DNA of 22,962 bases from DATKJS01 sp050015275. Lineage in GTDB: Bacteria > Acidobacteriota > Aminicenantia > Aminicenantales > Saccharicenantaceae. Location of the stretch: contig JBEKBS010000032.1 of NCBI GenBank assembly GCA_050015275.1, forward strand, positions 1 to 22,962. Direction: 5' to 3'. A model generated the notes under the pieces. The model had not been told where the DNA came from. It made no database searches and saw nothing but the letters and a program-made list of their open reading frames with translations. The position numbers were made by a program, and so were the translations under genes. Positions 1 through 7,659 of this stretch are shown here, piece by piece; position 1 is the stretch's first letter, and each line of letters begins with the position of its first letter.

Positions 1-3
1 GCT

Positions 4-1785
4 TCATTTCTTGCGCTCCTTTCCGCCGAGGGCCGACTTGACGCCCTCCTCGAAGGGCTCGGTCAGGATGGGGACGACCCAGCCCTCGGGGCTCTCCGCG
101 AAAGTTTCCATGTCTTCCTTGATCGCTACGGGGGACTTGAGCATGTTGAAATACCGGTCCAGGTACGACCCGAGCGTCTGCCCTTTGGGATAGGGAAAGG
201 TAATCCAGGCGTTCCTTTCGTAATAAACGCTTCCGGCCTTGACGGGCAGCATTCTCGTCTGGTTGTTGGTCGCGAACGAATAGACCAGCCCGCGCGACAC
301 GTAGTACCACGGCCCGTTTTCGATATAAATGAACGGCTGTTCGAGCGACGCCTGCCCGCCGTTGAGATTGGGGGTCGAGAGGTCGAGGAAGAGACTGGCG
401 AAGCCGATCCCCTTGCGCTCGTCGAAGAGGCTGACCCACGGCGTGTCCGGCCGTAGGACCGCGGCGTGGTCCGGATGCAGCTTCGACGCCGAGAAATCCA
501 GGATCTCCGCCTTCCCGTCGCGCTTGAACGCGGCCTTGGTGAAAACGGCCTTGTTGAAGACGAATTCGCCGTTGCGCAGGGCCATGACGAAAAGGTCGTC
601 ATCGATTTGGGTGATGGTTTCCACCATGACAATGGGAGAGCCGGCGTAGAAACGGTAGCTGATGCCAACGTTGACGCCTTTGGGATAGGGGAGCGCGCCC
701 TTCATGGTGATCGAATAGAAGACGGGTCCCGTCGATTCTCTGGTCCGGGGATCCGTCCAATCGGAACTGTGATACCAGGTGTGCGGCGGCGAGAAGACGT
801 CCGGATTCCATTGGATGGCGCCGTTGGTTTCGAGCTTGTGCTCGAGCCGGATGCCGGTCGTCTTCTCCAAGATCTCGTAGATGGCGCCGCTTTTTTCCTG
901 GAGGACGATCTGATAGAACGCATTGTCGATCGTCCGGCCGAGGTTCGGCCCCTTCTTTACCCTGAGATCGCTCGGGTAGCGGGGCTTCGGCGCCCCGGGG
1001 TTATTGAAGAACACGAGATAGGTGGCCTTGGTTTTGGGCTTGAGATCCGCCAGAAAGCCGAGGCCCAGCGATGTCGTCGGATGGTAGCGGACGACGGGCT
1101 TTCCTGTCTTGGCGTCCTTCTCTTCGATGGACAGGATCTTCGGGTCGTTCCAGGTGACGAGGTCGGTGACCTGGCTCGGGACCTCGCGATAGACGGCATC
1201 GCCGTCCTCGAGCTCGGCCCGGACGACACGGATCTCGTCCGCCGAGCGGATATAGTTGCTGATGAGGCCGACCGTGGCGTGGACGGGATAGTCCGTGCGC
1301 GCAAAGCCATTTTCCTCGGAAAGGATCAGGGAGAGGTAATTTTTCCAGGCCGGGTCCCAATAGCCTTTCCCGGAGGGCGACGTCCCGGACCAGCTGAGCA
1401 GGACCTTTTTTGCCGACTTGATGTCTTCCATCATGAGGTCTACGGTGTAGACGGTCCTGGGCAGCCAGCTGAACCGGACCTTGACTTCGAACGGCCGGTC
1501 CATCTGGATTTCCCCTGTCGCCGGCTCCTTTCCGTCCTGGAAAAGGACGAAATCGCGACACCGCGCCTTGTTGACCTCGACCCGGACGACCTTGCAGGCC
1601 GCCCCGGCCATCCCATCGGGCGGCGCGAAGGCGGCCCGGATAGAATACCAGGCCTCGCCATCAACCGGGTACCCGAACGCGGCTCGCGTCTCGGCGGCAC
1701 CGGCGGCCCGGGCCGCGCCGGCGAGGAGACCGAGCAGAAAAATCGAGAGAGCCAGGACCGTCGCTGATTTCTTGATGGTTTTCAT
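4..1785 (-). CDS. Secreted beta-sandwich-like protein of unknown function
   Basis: This is a 593-residue protein. I chose the ATG at 1785 because the reading frame continues upstream to 1857, but this codon has a good ribosome site (GGGAGGG, about 6 nt away) and begins a clear signal peptide: KK near the start, a long Leu/Ala core and an AARAAGAAE cleavage region. The mature part has no motif I can assign to an enzyme. The stretch around residues 190-260 (an EVPSQV-type segment, then LADLKPKTKATYLVFF) resembles the all-beta modules found next to alpha-mannosidase C-terminal domains and DUF4861 proteins. The following NAFYQIVL...SGAIYEI pattern looks like a carbohydrate-active beta-sandwich. 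A role outside the cytoplasm on glycans is inference. It lies 95 bp downstream of the stress-protein gene on the same strand and may be co-transcribed. The stop falls three bases from the window edge. Confidence 0.72.
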   Translation of the reverse strand: MKTIKKSATVLALSIFLLGLLAGAARAAGAAETRAAFGYPVDGEAWYSIRAAFAPPDGMAGAACKVVRVEVNKARCRDFVLFQDGKEPATGEIQMDRPFEVKVRFSWLPRTVYTVDLMMEDIKSAKKVLLSWSGTSPSGKGYWDPAWKNYLSLILSEENGFARTDYPVHATVGLISNYIRSADEIRVVRAELEDGDAVYREVPSQVTDLVTWNDPKILSIEEKDAKTGKPVVRYHPTTSLGLGFLADLKPKTKATYLVFFNNPGAPKPRYPSDLRVKKGPNLGRTIDNAFYQIVLQEKSGAIYEILEKTTGIRLEHKLETNGAIQWNPDVFSPPHTWYHSSDWTDPRTRESTGPVFYSITMKGALPYPKGVNVGISYRFYAGSPIVMVETITQIDDDLFVMALRNGEFVFNKAVFTKAAFKRDGKAEILDFSASKLHPDHAAVLRPDTPWVSLFDERKGIGFASLFLDLSTPNLNGGQASLEQPFIYIENGPWYYVSRGLVYSFATNNQTRMLPVKAGSVYYERNAWITFPYPKGQTLGSYLDRYFNMLKSPVAIKEDMETFAESPEGWVVPILTEPFEEGVKSALGGKERKK

Positions 1786-1880
1786 TCGTATCCCTCCCCG
1801 ATGATCCACTCGGCGAAGGCCATGGCGCGCCTTCCGCCGGGGCGCCCGTCCGGGCATTCGGCCGGCGAGGACCGGGGGAC

Positions 1881-2747
1881 CTAATCGCGCTTGGGCGGAA
1901 TGGCGAACACGGGCACGGGGCTTCGCGCGATCACCTTTTCTGTCGTGCTTCCCAGGAAGAAGCGGGCGACCTTCCCGACGTGGGTCGACATGACGATCAT
2001 ATCGTACCGATGCGCGGCCGCGTAATCGACGATCCCGTCGGCCGCCTGGACCGCCTTGTAGACATCCTCGGCGATGACGATATCCGCGTGCTCCTTGGCC
2101 TTGCGGGCCTTGAGTTTTTCGAGGACGGCCTTGAACAGCTCGTCGGTCAGCCGGAAATCGTGCCCGAAGAGCTCCATCACGTAGAGGAATCCCAGGGACC
2201 CCTTGAAGCCCTGGGCCAGCTTCCAGGCGAAGTCGCGCTCGATCTCCTCGCGGTCCGAAAAATCCGTGGGAACGAGGATCTTCTTGACGGCCGGTCCGCC
2301 TTTCCTTTTCTTGGTCACGAGGACGGGAACAGCTGAGCTGCGAAGGACCTCGTTGGCGACACTGCCGATCGCCGTCCGGCCGGAGGCCGAAGCGCCGGCT
2401 GGGCCGATAACGACGAGATCCGCGTTTTCCGCCGTGGCAGCTTCGCAGATGGCCTTCGCCGGGGACCCTTTCCTGACGAGGACGGCGTCGAACACGATGC
2501 CGCGGGCCTTGCTGATGTCCCGGATCCGGTCCTCGGCGGCCTCCTCGGCTTCCTCGATCTTTCCCGTGAGCTCCGCTTCGATGGCGGGCAGGGACTCATA
2601 GAGGACGGGGGAGAAGTCGGGAACGACGTGGAGCGCCGAAAGCCGGGCCCCGAACGTCTTCGCGAACCGGTCTGCGTAGAGAAGGGCTTCCTGCGATTCT
2701 TTTGAGTAATCCGTGGCCCAGAGAATGTGCTTCAAAAAGTCCGCCAT
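1881..2747 (-). CDS. Tandem universal stress protein (UspA family)
   Basis: A 288-residue protein with two Usp domains in tandem, at about residues 4-147 and 153-286. Domain 1 starts with HILWATDYSKES and ends with GRTAIGSVANEVLRSS-VPVLV. Domain 2 starts with KKILVPTDFSDRE and ends with HVGKVARFFLGSTTEKVI followed by VPVFAIP. The second domain keeps the G...GST nucleotide-binding loop of ATP-type Usp proteins well; the first has a degenerate version (GPAGASASGRTAIGS). Tandem Usp proteins of 280-310 residues are common cytoplasmic stress or redox-responsive proteins. Partner and signal cannot be read from the sequence. The ATG at 2747 is preceded by a GGAGG ribosome site. The gene is divergent from the GntR operon, with 159 bp between the starts. 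Confidence 0.93.
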   Translation of the reverse strand: MADFLKHILWATDYSKESQEALLYADRFAKTFGARLSALHVVPDFSPVLYESLPAIEAELTGKIEEAEEAAEDRIRDISKARGIVFDAVLVRKGSPAKAICEAATAENADLVVIGPAGASASGRTAIGSVANEVLRSSAVPVLVTKKRKGGPAVKKILVPTDFSDREEIERDFAWKLAQGFKGSLGFLYVMELFGHDFRLTDELFKAVLEKLKARKAKEHADIVIAEDVYKAVQAADGIVDYAAAHRYDMIVMSTHVGKVARFFLGSTTEKVIARSPVPVFAIPPKRD

Positions 2748-2850
2748 CGATACCTCCGTTTCACAGGATGAATGCTGCCGTCCCTGTCCTCTAAGGACAG
2801 GCTATCAGTTTACACGGGACGGGGTGGAAAGGGAAGGCCGAAAATAACGC

Positions 2851-2878
2851 TTGACAAGAGCGATTAATGTATTATAAT
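2851..2878 (+). promoter_or_regulatory. Sigma70-type promoter of the GntR-ABC operon
   Basis: TTGACA at 2851-2856 and TATAAT at 2873-2878 are both perfect consensus hexamers, separated by 16 bp. They lie just upstream of the GTG start at 2907 and point into the operon. Transcription should start near 2885, giving a leader of about 20 nt that carries GGAGG at 2895-2899. Confidence 0.85.
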
Positions 2879-2889
2879 ATTAGTACAGT
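2866..2889. promoter_or_regulatory. Putative YtrA/GntR operator overlapping the -10 element
   Basis: A 24-bp imperfect inverted repeat has outer arms AATGTA (2866-2871) and TACAGT (2884-2889); 8 of 12 positions are symmetric. It covers the -10 hexamer and the likely transcription start. YtrA-subfamily repressors usually bind such TGTA-N-TACA dyads in front of their own operons, so the encoded GntR protein is the obvious candidate binder. The match to the family pattern is from memory and the binding is inference. Confidence 0.6.
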
Positions 2890-2906
2890 GATACGGAGGT
2901 CAGACT

Positions 2907-3305
2907 GTGATCAGGGTTGATCCGGGCAGTTTCGTTCCCATCTACGAACAGATCAAGAAGGAGATCCTCAGGCTCGTCGCCACGGGCCGGCTCAAGGTCC
3001 ACGATCCGCTGCCGTCCATCCGGGACCTGGCGGCCGAGATCATCGTCAATCCGAACACCGTGGCCCGCGCTTACCGGGAGCTCGAGCAGGACGGCCTCGT
3101 CTCGACCCAGAAAGGCCGCGGCTCGTTCGTCGCCCGCCGGCCAGAGCCAGGAGGAGATAAGGACATCAAGGCCCATCTGGCCCGGGCCATGGATGAGGCC
3201 ATCAGCGAGGCCAGGAGATTCGACCTGGGGGAGGGCGCCATCCGGGGGCTCTTCGAGGATCGCCTTAAGACGTGCGGAGACAGGAAAAAGGGGAGGCCGG
3301 CATGA
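2907..3305 (+). CDS. GntR-family transcriptional regulator, YtrA subfamily
   Basis: A 132-residue regulator. Residues 11-75 form the GntR winged helix (PIYEQIKKEI, then LPSIRDLAAEI, then NPNTVARAYRELEQDGLV, then the wing KGRGSFVA). Only about 55 residues follow, predicted as helices, which is too short for the FadR, HutC or MocR effector domains and typical of YtrA-type proteins that repress adjacent ABC transporter genes. The GTG start is 7 nt after GGAGG, and the protein begins MIRVDPGSFVPIYEQI as family members do. Its stop overlaps the next start (ATGA at 3302-3305), so translation of the two is probably coupled. The promoter and dyad immediately upstream suggest autorepression. The inducing signal is unknown; some YtrA systems respond to cell-envelope stress or antibiotics. 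Confidence 0.92.
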   Translation: MIRVDPGSFVPIYEQIKKEILRLVATGRLKVHDPLPSIRDLAAEIIVNPNTVARAYRELEQDGLVSTQKGRGSFVARRPEPGGDKDIKAHLARAMDEAISEARRFDLGEGAIRGLFEDRLKTCGDRKKGRPA

Positions 3306-4018
3306 CCGAACTTCTGCGGATCCAGCATCTCTCCAAGAGCTTCGGCCGAAAGCCAGTACTGAAGGATTTCGACGTGGCGGTCGAGAGCGGACGCGTCTAC
3401 GGCCTCCTCGGCCGGAACGGCGAGGGCAAGACGACTCTGGCCCGGGTCCTCATGGGCGTCATCCCGGCCGACGTCGGAGACATCCTTTATAAAGGCCGCC
3501 GGATCTCCTTCCGGGACAGCGCCTACAAGAGGGAATTCGGCTATGTCCCCGAAGACCCGTTCTTCTATGAGGACATGACCATCCGGGGCCTGCTGGATTT
3601 CAACGCGCGCTTCTACCCCCGGTGGAACCGGAAGAGGGCTGCCTCGGACCTCGAACGCTTCGCCCTGGATCCCAGATCCCGCATCCGGACGCTTTCGCGG
3701 GGCATGAAGCTCAAGCTCGGGCTGGCCGTGGCCCTAGCCGCCGCCCCGGAATTCCTCATCCTTGACGACCCGACCTCGGGACTCGACGTCCCGACCCGCC
3801 AGGACTTCCTCCGGGACATCATCCGTGAGCTGGCCGCCTCGGGCACGACCATTCTTTTCGCGACCCACATGGTCCACGAGCTCGAGCGCATCGTCGAGTG
3901 GCTGCTCGTCCTCCACGGCGGCCGGCTCATCGTGGACGGGGACTTCGAAAAGGTTAAGGCGCAGCATCAGGCGAGCCTCGAGGACATCTTCGTCAGCCTC
4001 GTGGCCGACAAGGCTTAA
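3302..4018 (+). CDS. ABC transporter ATP-binding protein (YtrB-like)
   Basis: A 238-residue cytoplasmic ATPase. Walker A is GRNGEGKTT (residues 37-45), the signature is LSRGM (131-135) in place of LSGGQ, Walker B is FLILDDP (151-157), the D-loop is SGLD (159-162) and the H-loop His is residue 189. The position normally holding the catalytic Glu after Walker B is Asp156, and Walker A has Glu41 where Ala or Ser is common, so ATP turnover may be slow. I used the ATG at 3302, overlapping the GntR stop, because the extra ten upstream residues in the frame lie inside the GntR coding end. It pairs with the permease 15 bp downstream to form an ABC-2-type exporter or a membrane-remodelling complex. 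The substrate cannot be read. Confidence 0.93.
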   Translation: MTELLRIQHLSKSFGRKPVLKDFDVAVESGRVYGLLGRNGEGKTTLARVLMGVIPADVGDILYKGRRISFRDSAYKREFGYVPEDPFFYEDMTIRGLLDFNARFYPRWNRKRAASDLERFALDPRSRIRTLSRGMKLKLGLAVALAAAPEFLILDDPTSGLDVPTRQDFLRDIIRELAASGTTILFATHMVHELERIVEWLLVLHGGRLIVDGDFEKVKAQHQASLEDIFVSLVADKA

Positions 4019-4033
4019 GTAAGGGAGACCGCG

Positions 4034-6001
4034 ATGTTCACAGCCCTTTACTTCAAGGAATGGAAAGAGAAGGCGCTCCTCTTCTTTTTCGAGCTGGGGA
4101 TCCTCGCCCTCCTCATCCTGGCCCAGTTCGTCCTCCGGGAAAAGAAGGACATCCAGGAGTGGCTGATCTACGGCATGCTTTTGCTCTTCTTCCCCTTCGC
4201 CGCGCTCATCCTCGGGGCCGCGGGCTTCGAGGCGGAATACCGGCAGGGGGCCTGGGCCTATCTGTTCTCCCGGCCCGTCCGCAAGGCCGCGATCTGGCTG
4301 GCGAAATTCGCCGCGCTCCTGAGCATGCTTGCGGCGTTGTGGCTCGTTTTTGTGGCCCTGTGGGTCGCCGTGCCCGGCATCCGCGAGCTCGTCGGAGGCA
4401 CCCGCGTCATGCTGGGGTTCAGCGTCGAATCGGAGTTCCCGTGGTGGAGCATCCTGCAATCCGGGTTCCTGATGACGGTCGCATTCTCCCTGTCGCTTCT
4501 CCATGAACGGCAGTTCAACATCCTCTTCGTTTCGCTCGGCGTGGGCTTCTTCCTCCCGACGGCCGCGTGGGCCGTCATGAACACCACAGCCGGCGGCTTC
4601 ATGGCCTTTCTCGCGCCCTCGAAGGCCCTGCCGACCTTCCTCCTCTGCCAGGTCCTCATCGCCCTAGCCTTCGCCGCGTCCTCCCTCGCGACTCTGGTCC
4701 GGTCGGACTTCTCGCAGCCCCGGAAATTGACCCTGAGCTTTGTCCGATGGTTCACGCCCCTCCTCGTTCTGGCCCTGGCCTGCACGGCGGCCTGGGCCAT
4801 TCTGATTCCCGGCCCGGCGGAGCGCTATCTGTCTTTTCTGGGCTCCTCCGGAGGAGAGCCCTATTACATAACGCCACGGGGGGTCTTCAAATATTCCGTG
4901 GCGGCGAATCGGATCCAATGGCTGGCGAAGGCGAAACACGTCAATTATTTCATAGCCTCGGCCTCGGGCGGCAAGATCGCTTATACGGCCTTTAATATCA
5001 AGAGCCGGGCGGACGTGGCCGAGGAACTCTGGGTCGTGAACTCGGACGGAAAGGACCGGAAGCGCGTCCTCGGCCGGGGACCCCGGGAGAGCGAGTGGCC
5101 CCTGGAAAGGCCTATTAATGATTTGATGATCTCTCCCGACGGGACAAAGGTCTTGGTCCTGGCCCAGAGCGGGGCGAACAGGCCTGAGGTGAGGGCCGTC
5201 GCAAGCGAGAAGTCCCCGCTCTGGATCGTCAAATTGGACGGTACGGGTCTCGAGAACCTTCCCGACGATCCCGCCCTGTTCGGGAATCCGTCCGAACGAT
5301 ATTACTTTCATTTGGTGGCCTGGGCTCAGGACGGAAATGCAGTCCTCATCAGCAAGCGAACGTTCCGCCAGCCGATGACCTTCAGCCTCTGGCTCTATGA
5401 CCTCGGTAACCGGACCGCCAGGATCGTTCTGGATAATGCCGTGATGGCCTCATGGCTATCGCCGGCATCCCCGCGCGGCGATTGCCTGGCGATCAAGTAC
5501 CAAAAAGACCCGGAGAAACCATGGACGCTGGCACTGCTCGACCTCAAGACCCTGGCGACGACAGATATCAACGACAATACAGGAGAGCCGGTGAGACTTT
5601 GGTCCCAGATTTCGTGGGACCAAAAGGGGGATCGGCTGGCCTACGTCATCCGGAGGGCGCAGGAGGGCGGCCCGGAGGTTTACGTTCTAGCCGTCTATTC
5701 GCTGGCCGCTCAAAAGACCGTTGCGGAGAAGTCGATGACAACGAGCGAGGCCTCGGCGCTCCTTTTCTGGCCCTCCTGGACGGCGGACGGCGCGCTGCTT
5801 CTTGTCCTCGACCGCGCGGCGAACGGCCTGAGAGTCCTCGGCCCGGACCTCAGTGAGGAGAAGAGGATCGCCTTTCCCGAGTCCCTCAGGGTACCGGTCA
5901 GTCTGCACATCGTCGGCGCGAATGCCCTGGTCGAAGACGACCAGACCGACACTCTCTGGAGGCTCGACCTCAGCCGAGAGGCCTGGAAAAGGATTTACTA
6001 G
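4034..6001 (+). CDS. ABC-2-type permease fused to a TolB/WD40-like beta-propeller
   Basis: A 655-residue protein with two distinct halves. Residues 1 to about 260 carry seven likely membrane segments (about 14-33, 44-63, 89-110, 140-156, 163-185, 190-215, 237-258). They have the FEAEYRQGAWAYLFSRPVRK segment typical of ABC-2 permeases between helices 2 and 3. From about residue 270 to the end the protein is soluble. It shows repeated blade-like units: GGKIAYTAF...ELWVVNSDGKDRKRVL, LMISPDGTKVLVLAQS...LWIVKLDGTGLENL, WAQDGNAVLIS...LWLYDLGNRTARIVL, WDQKGDRLAYVI...VYVLAVYSL, and SWTADGALLLVLDR. These match TolB/PD40-type propellers. With seven helices the propeller would lie on the outer face (inference). 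The start has GGGAG 8 nt upstream. The TAG stop overlaps the nagB stop from the opposite strand. Confidence 0.85.
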   Translation: MFTALYFKEWKEKALLFFFELGILALLILAQFVLREKKDIQEWLIYGMLLLFFPFAALILGAAGFEAEYRQGAWAYLFSRPVRKAAIWLAKFAALLSMLAALWLVFVALWVAVPGIRELVGGTRVMLGFSVESEFPWWSILQSGFLMTVAFSLSLLHERQFNILFVSLGVGFFLPTAAWAVMNTTAGGFMAFLAPSKALPTFLLCQVLIALAFAASSLATLVRSDFSQPRKLTLSFVRWFTPLLVLALACTAAWAILIPGPAERYLSFLGSSGGEPYYITPRGVFKYSVAANRIQWLAKAKHVNYFIASASGGKIAYTAFNIKSRADVAEELWVVNSDGKDRKRVLGRGPRESEWPLERPINDLMISPDGTKVLVLAQSGANRPEVRAVASEKSPLWIVKLDGTGLENLPDDPALFGNPSERYYFHLVAWAQDGNAVLISKRTFRQPMTFSLWLYDLGNRTARIVLDNAVMASWLSPASPRGDCLAIKYQKDPEKPWTLALLDLKTLATTDINDNTGEPVRLWSQISWDQKGDRLAYVIRRAQEGGPEVYVLAVYSLAAQKTVAEKSMTTSEASALLFWPSWTADGALLLVLDRAANGLRVLGPDLSEEKRIAFPESLRVPVSLHIVGANALVEDDQTDTLWRLDLSREAWKRIY

Positions 6002-6780
6002 GACTTCTGCCAGTCCGGCTTGTGGTCATAGACCCAGGTGTAATAATCCGCCATCTTGAGATCCGACGCCGCGTCCTTGTCGAGGACGAGGACGGCCCGC
6101 GGGTGGAGCTGGAGGACCGTGCTCGGGACCGAGGCCGTGAGGGACCCCTCGACCGTAAGGGCAATTGCCCGGGCCTTCTTCTTCCCGAACGCCAGCAGGA
6201 GGCACATCCGGCTGTCCAGGATCGTGCCGAGGCCCATCGTGATGACTTGGGACGGGACGTTCTCCTGGCCGCCGAAGGCCGCCGCGGCATCGAGCCGGGT
6301 CTGCTCGGTCAGCGTCTTGATCCGGGTCCTCGACGCGAACGAGGACGTCGGCTCGTTGAAGCCGAGGTGGCCGTTCGTCCCGATGCCGAGGATCTGGACG
6401 TCGATGCCGCCTGCCGACTTGATGGCCTCCTCGTATTTCCGGCAGGTCGCCGGGATGTCGGCCGTCATTCCGTCCGGGATGTGGATCTGGCCGTTCGGGA
6501 TATCGAGCTGGCTGAAGAGATGGGCCCACATGTAGCTGTGGAACGAGGACGGGTGAGCGGCCGGGACGCCGACGTACTCGTCGAGATTGAAGGTTGTGAC
6601 GTGGCTGAAATCAAGGGCCTCCTCCCGGTGCATCCGGACGAGGTTCTTGTAGAGGCGGAGCGGTGTGTTGCCCGTCGCGAAACCGATGACCGCGTGGGGC
6701 TTTTCCCGGACGAGCCGGGCGACGATCCGGGCCGCGACCTGGCTTCCCTGCTGGCTGTCGGGCTGGATGATGATCTCCAT
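5998..6780 (-). CDS. nagB: Glucosamine-6-phosphate deaminase
   Basis: A 260-residue cytoplasmic enzyme converting glucosamine-6-phosphate to fructose-6-phosphate and ammonia, which feeds amino sugars into glycolysis. Family motifs are clear: GFATGNTP (33-40, phosphate loop), TTFNLDEYVG (62-71, with the base Asp67), and LGIGTNGHLGFNEP (131-144, with His138 and Glu143). The residue equal to Asp141 of the E. coli enzyme is Asn136, as I recall for the shorter Firmicutes-type enzymes. The ASRTRIKTL segment after the active site is well kept. The length is close to the E. coli protein (266). It is the last gene of a three-gene minus-strand operon, 21 bp after the PIG-L deacetylase gene. Its stop codon shares CTAG with the permease stop. 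Confidence 0.96.
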   Translation of the reverse strand: MEIIIQPDSQQGSQVAARIVARLVREKPHAVIGFATGNTPLRLYKNLVRMHREEALDFSHVTTFNLDEYVGVPAAHPSSFHSYMWAHLFSQLDIPNGQIHIPDGMTADIPATCRKYEEAIKSAGGIDVQILGIGTNGHLGFNEPTSSFASRTRIKTLTEQTRLDAAAAFGGQENVPSQVITMGLGTILDSRMCLLLAFGKKKARAIALTVEGSLTASVPSTVLQLHPRAVLVLDKDAASDLKMADYYTWVYDHKPDWQKS

Positions 6781-6801
6781 GCGCGCCTCCTCGACGATAT
6801 G

Positions 6802-7659
6802 TTAGGGCTTGACCGAATAATTCCGGATCTTATCGGCCACGTCCTTCCTGAACTTGTCGATGTGGCCCAGGACAAAGTCGGCGATGTCCAGGGAATCGTT
6901 CTTGACGAGGGGCGTGAGGTTCATCGCGAACCAGAGTTGGTCGGCCTCGTCCGTCTCGTGGGACTGGAAGTACGTGGCGTTGGCTCGGCGGCGGCCGAGG
7001 GTGGCGACGTCGTAGCGCTTGCCGCCGGCGACCTGGGAATCGTAGACGCCGATGAGGGCCATGGCCAGGCCCTCGTGGGCGCCGACGTCCATCGGGACCT
7101 TGTCCTCGTCGGACATCCAGTCCAGGTTCCGCCAGACCTCGCAGCCGAAAACGACCTTGGGGCGGTCGGCCGGGGCCAAGGCGCGGATGGCGGCCAGGGC
7201 CGTGAGGACGACGGCGACGTGCGTGTCATGCTTGTCGGCCGGATTGTGGGTATAGACGATCTCCGGCCGGACGGCCTTTAGGATCTTGACCAGATCGTTC
7301 TGGACATGCCCTTCCGTGACGCTCTTGACCTCGGCGCTCGTGTAGTTGAGCTGGACGAGGACCCCGTAGTTTCCGATGAGGGCCGCTTTTTCCTGCTCCC
7401 GCCTCCGGAGCGCGGCCATGTCCGCATCGGAATAGGCGGCATATTCCCCGGCCCGGGGGCTGCCGCCGCCGTTCGTGCAGGTCACGGCCCCGAAGGAGCA
7501 GTCCGGGCTGTTGAAGCATTGCTCGATCCCGTGGAAGGCCATGATCTCCAGGTCATCCTGATGGGCGCCGATGCCGAGATGGGTGATCCTGCGGAAGGCC
7601 TCCTCCGCGGCCTTTCCGTCCGGGACAAAGACCGAGGCGTTGGGATTGTGGAATTTCAT
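6802..7659 (-). CDS. PIG-L/LmbE-family deacetylase
   Basis: A 285-residue predicted zinc-dependent N-deacetylase of the PIG-L (LmbE) family. The AHQDDLE motif at residues 32-38 corresponds to AHPDDE and supplies His33 and Asp36. THNPADKHDTH at 137-147 supplies the third metal ligand, probably His147. CTNGGGSPR at 61-69 is the usual glycine-rich loop. Known members remove acetyl groups from N-acetylglucosamine-containing compounds (GlcNAc-PI, GlcNAc-malate, chitobiose). Its ATG at 7659 overlaps the stop of the upstream kinase-like gene (ATGA), and nagB follows. Some bacteria carry NagB-like and LmbE-like domains fused in one protein, which supports a shared pathway here. A role on N-acetylglucosamine or its 6-phosphate is inference. 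There is no signal peptide, so it should be cytoplasmic. Confidence 0.9.
   Translation of the reverse strand: MKFHNPNASVFVPDGKAAEEAFRRITHLGIGAHQDDLEIMAFHGIEQCFNSPDCSFGAVTCTNGGGSPRAGEYAAYSDADMAALRRREQEKAALIGNYGVLVQLNYTSAEVKSVTEGHVQNDLVKILKAVRPEIVYTHNPADKHDTHVAVVLTALAAIRALAPADRPKVVFGCEVWRNLDWMSDEDKVPMDVGAHEGLAMALIGVYDSQVAGGKRYDVATLGRRRANATYFQSHETDEADQLWFAMNLTPLVKNDSLDIADFVLGHIDKFRKDVADKIRNYSVKP

Noticed and set aside
466..1767. Plus-strand open frame of 433 codons
   Set aside because: It is antisense to the secreted protein at 4-1785, with Asp/Arg/Val-rich shadow composition.
6022..7281. Plus-strand open frame of 419 codons
   Set aside because: It is antisense to nagB and the PIG-L gene, both of which have intact family motifs and ribosome sites.
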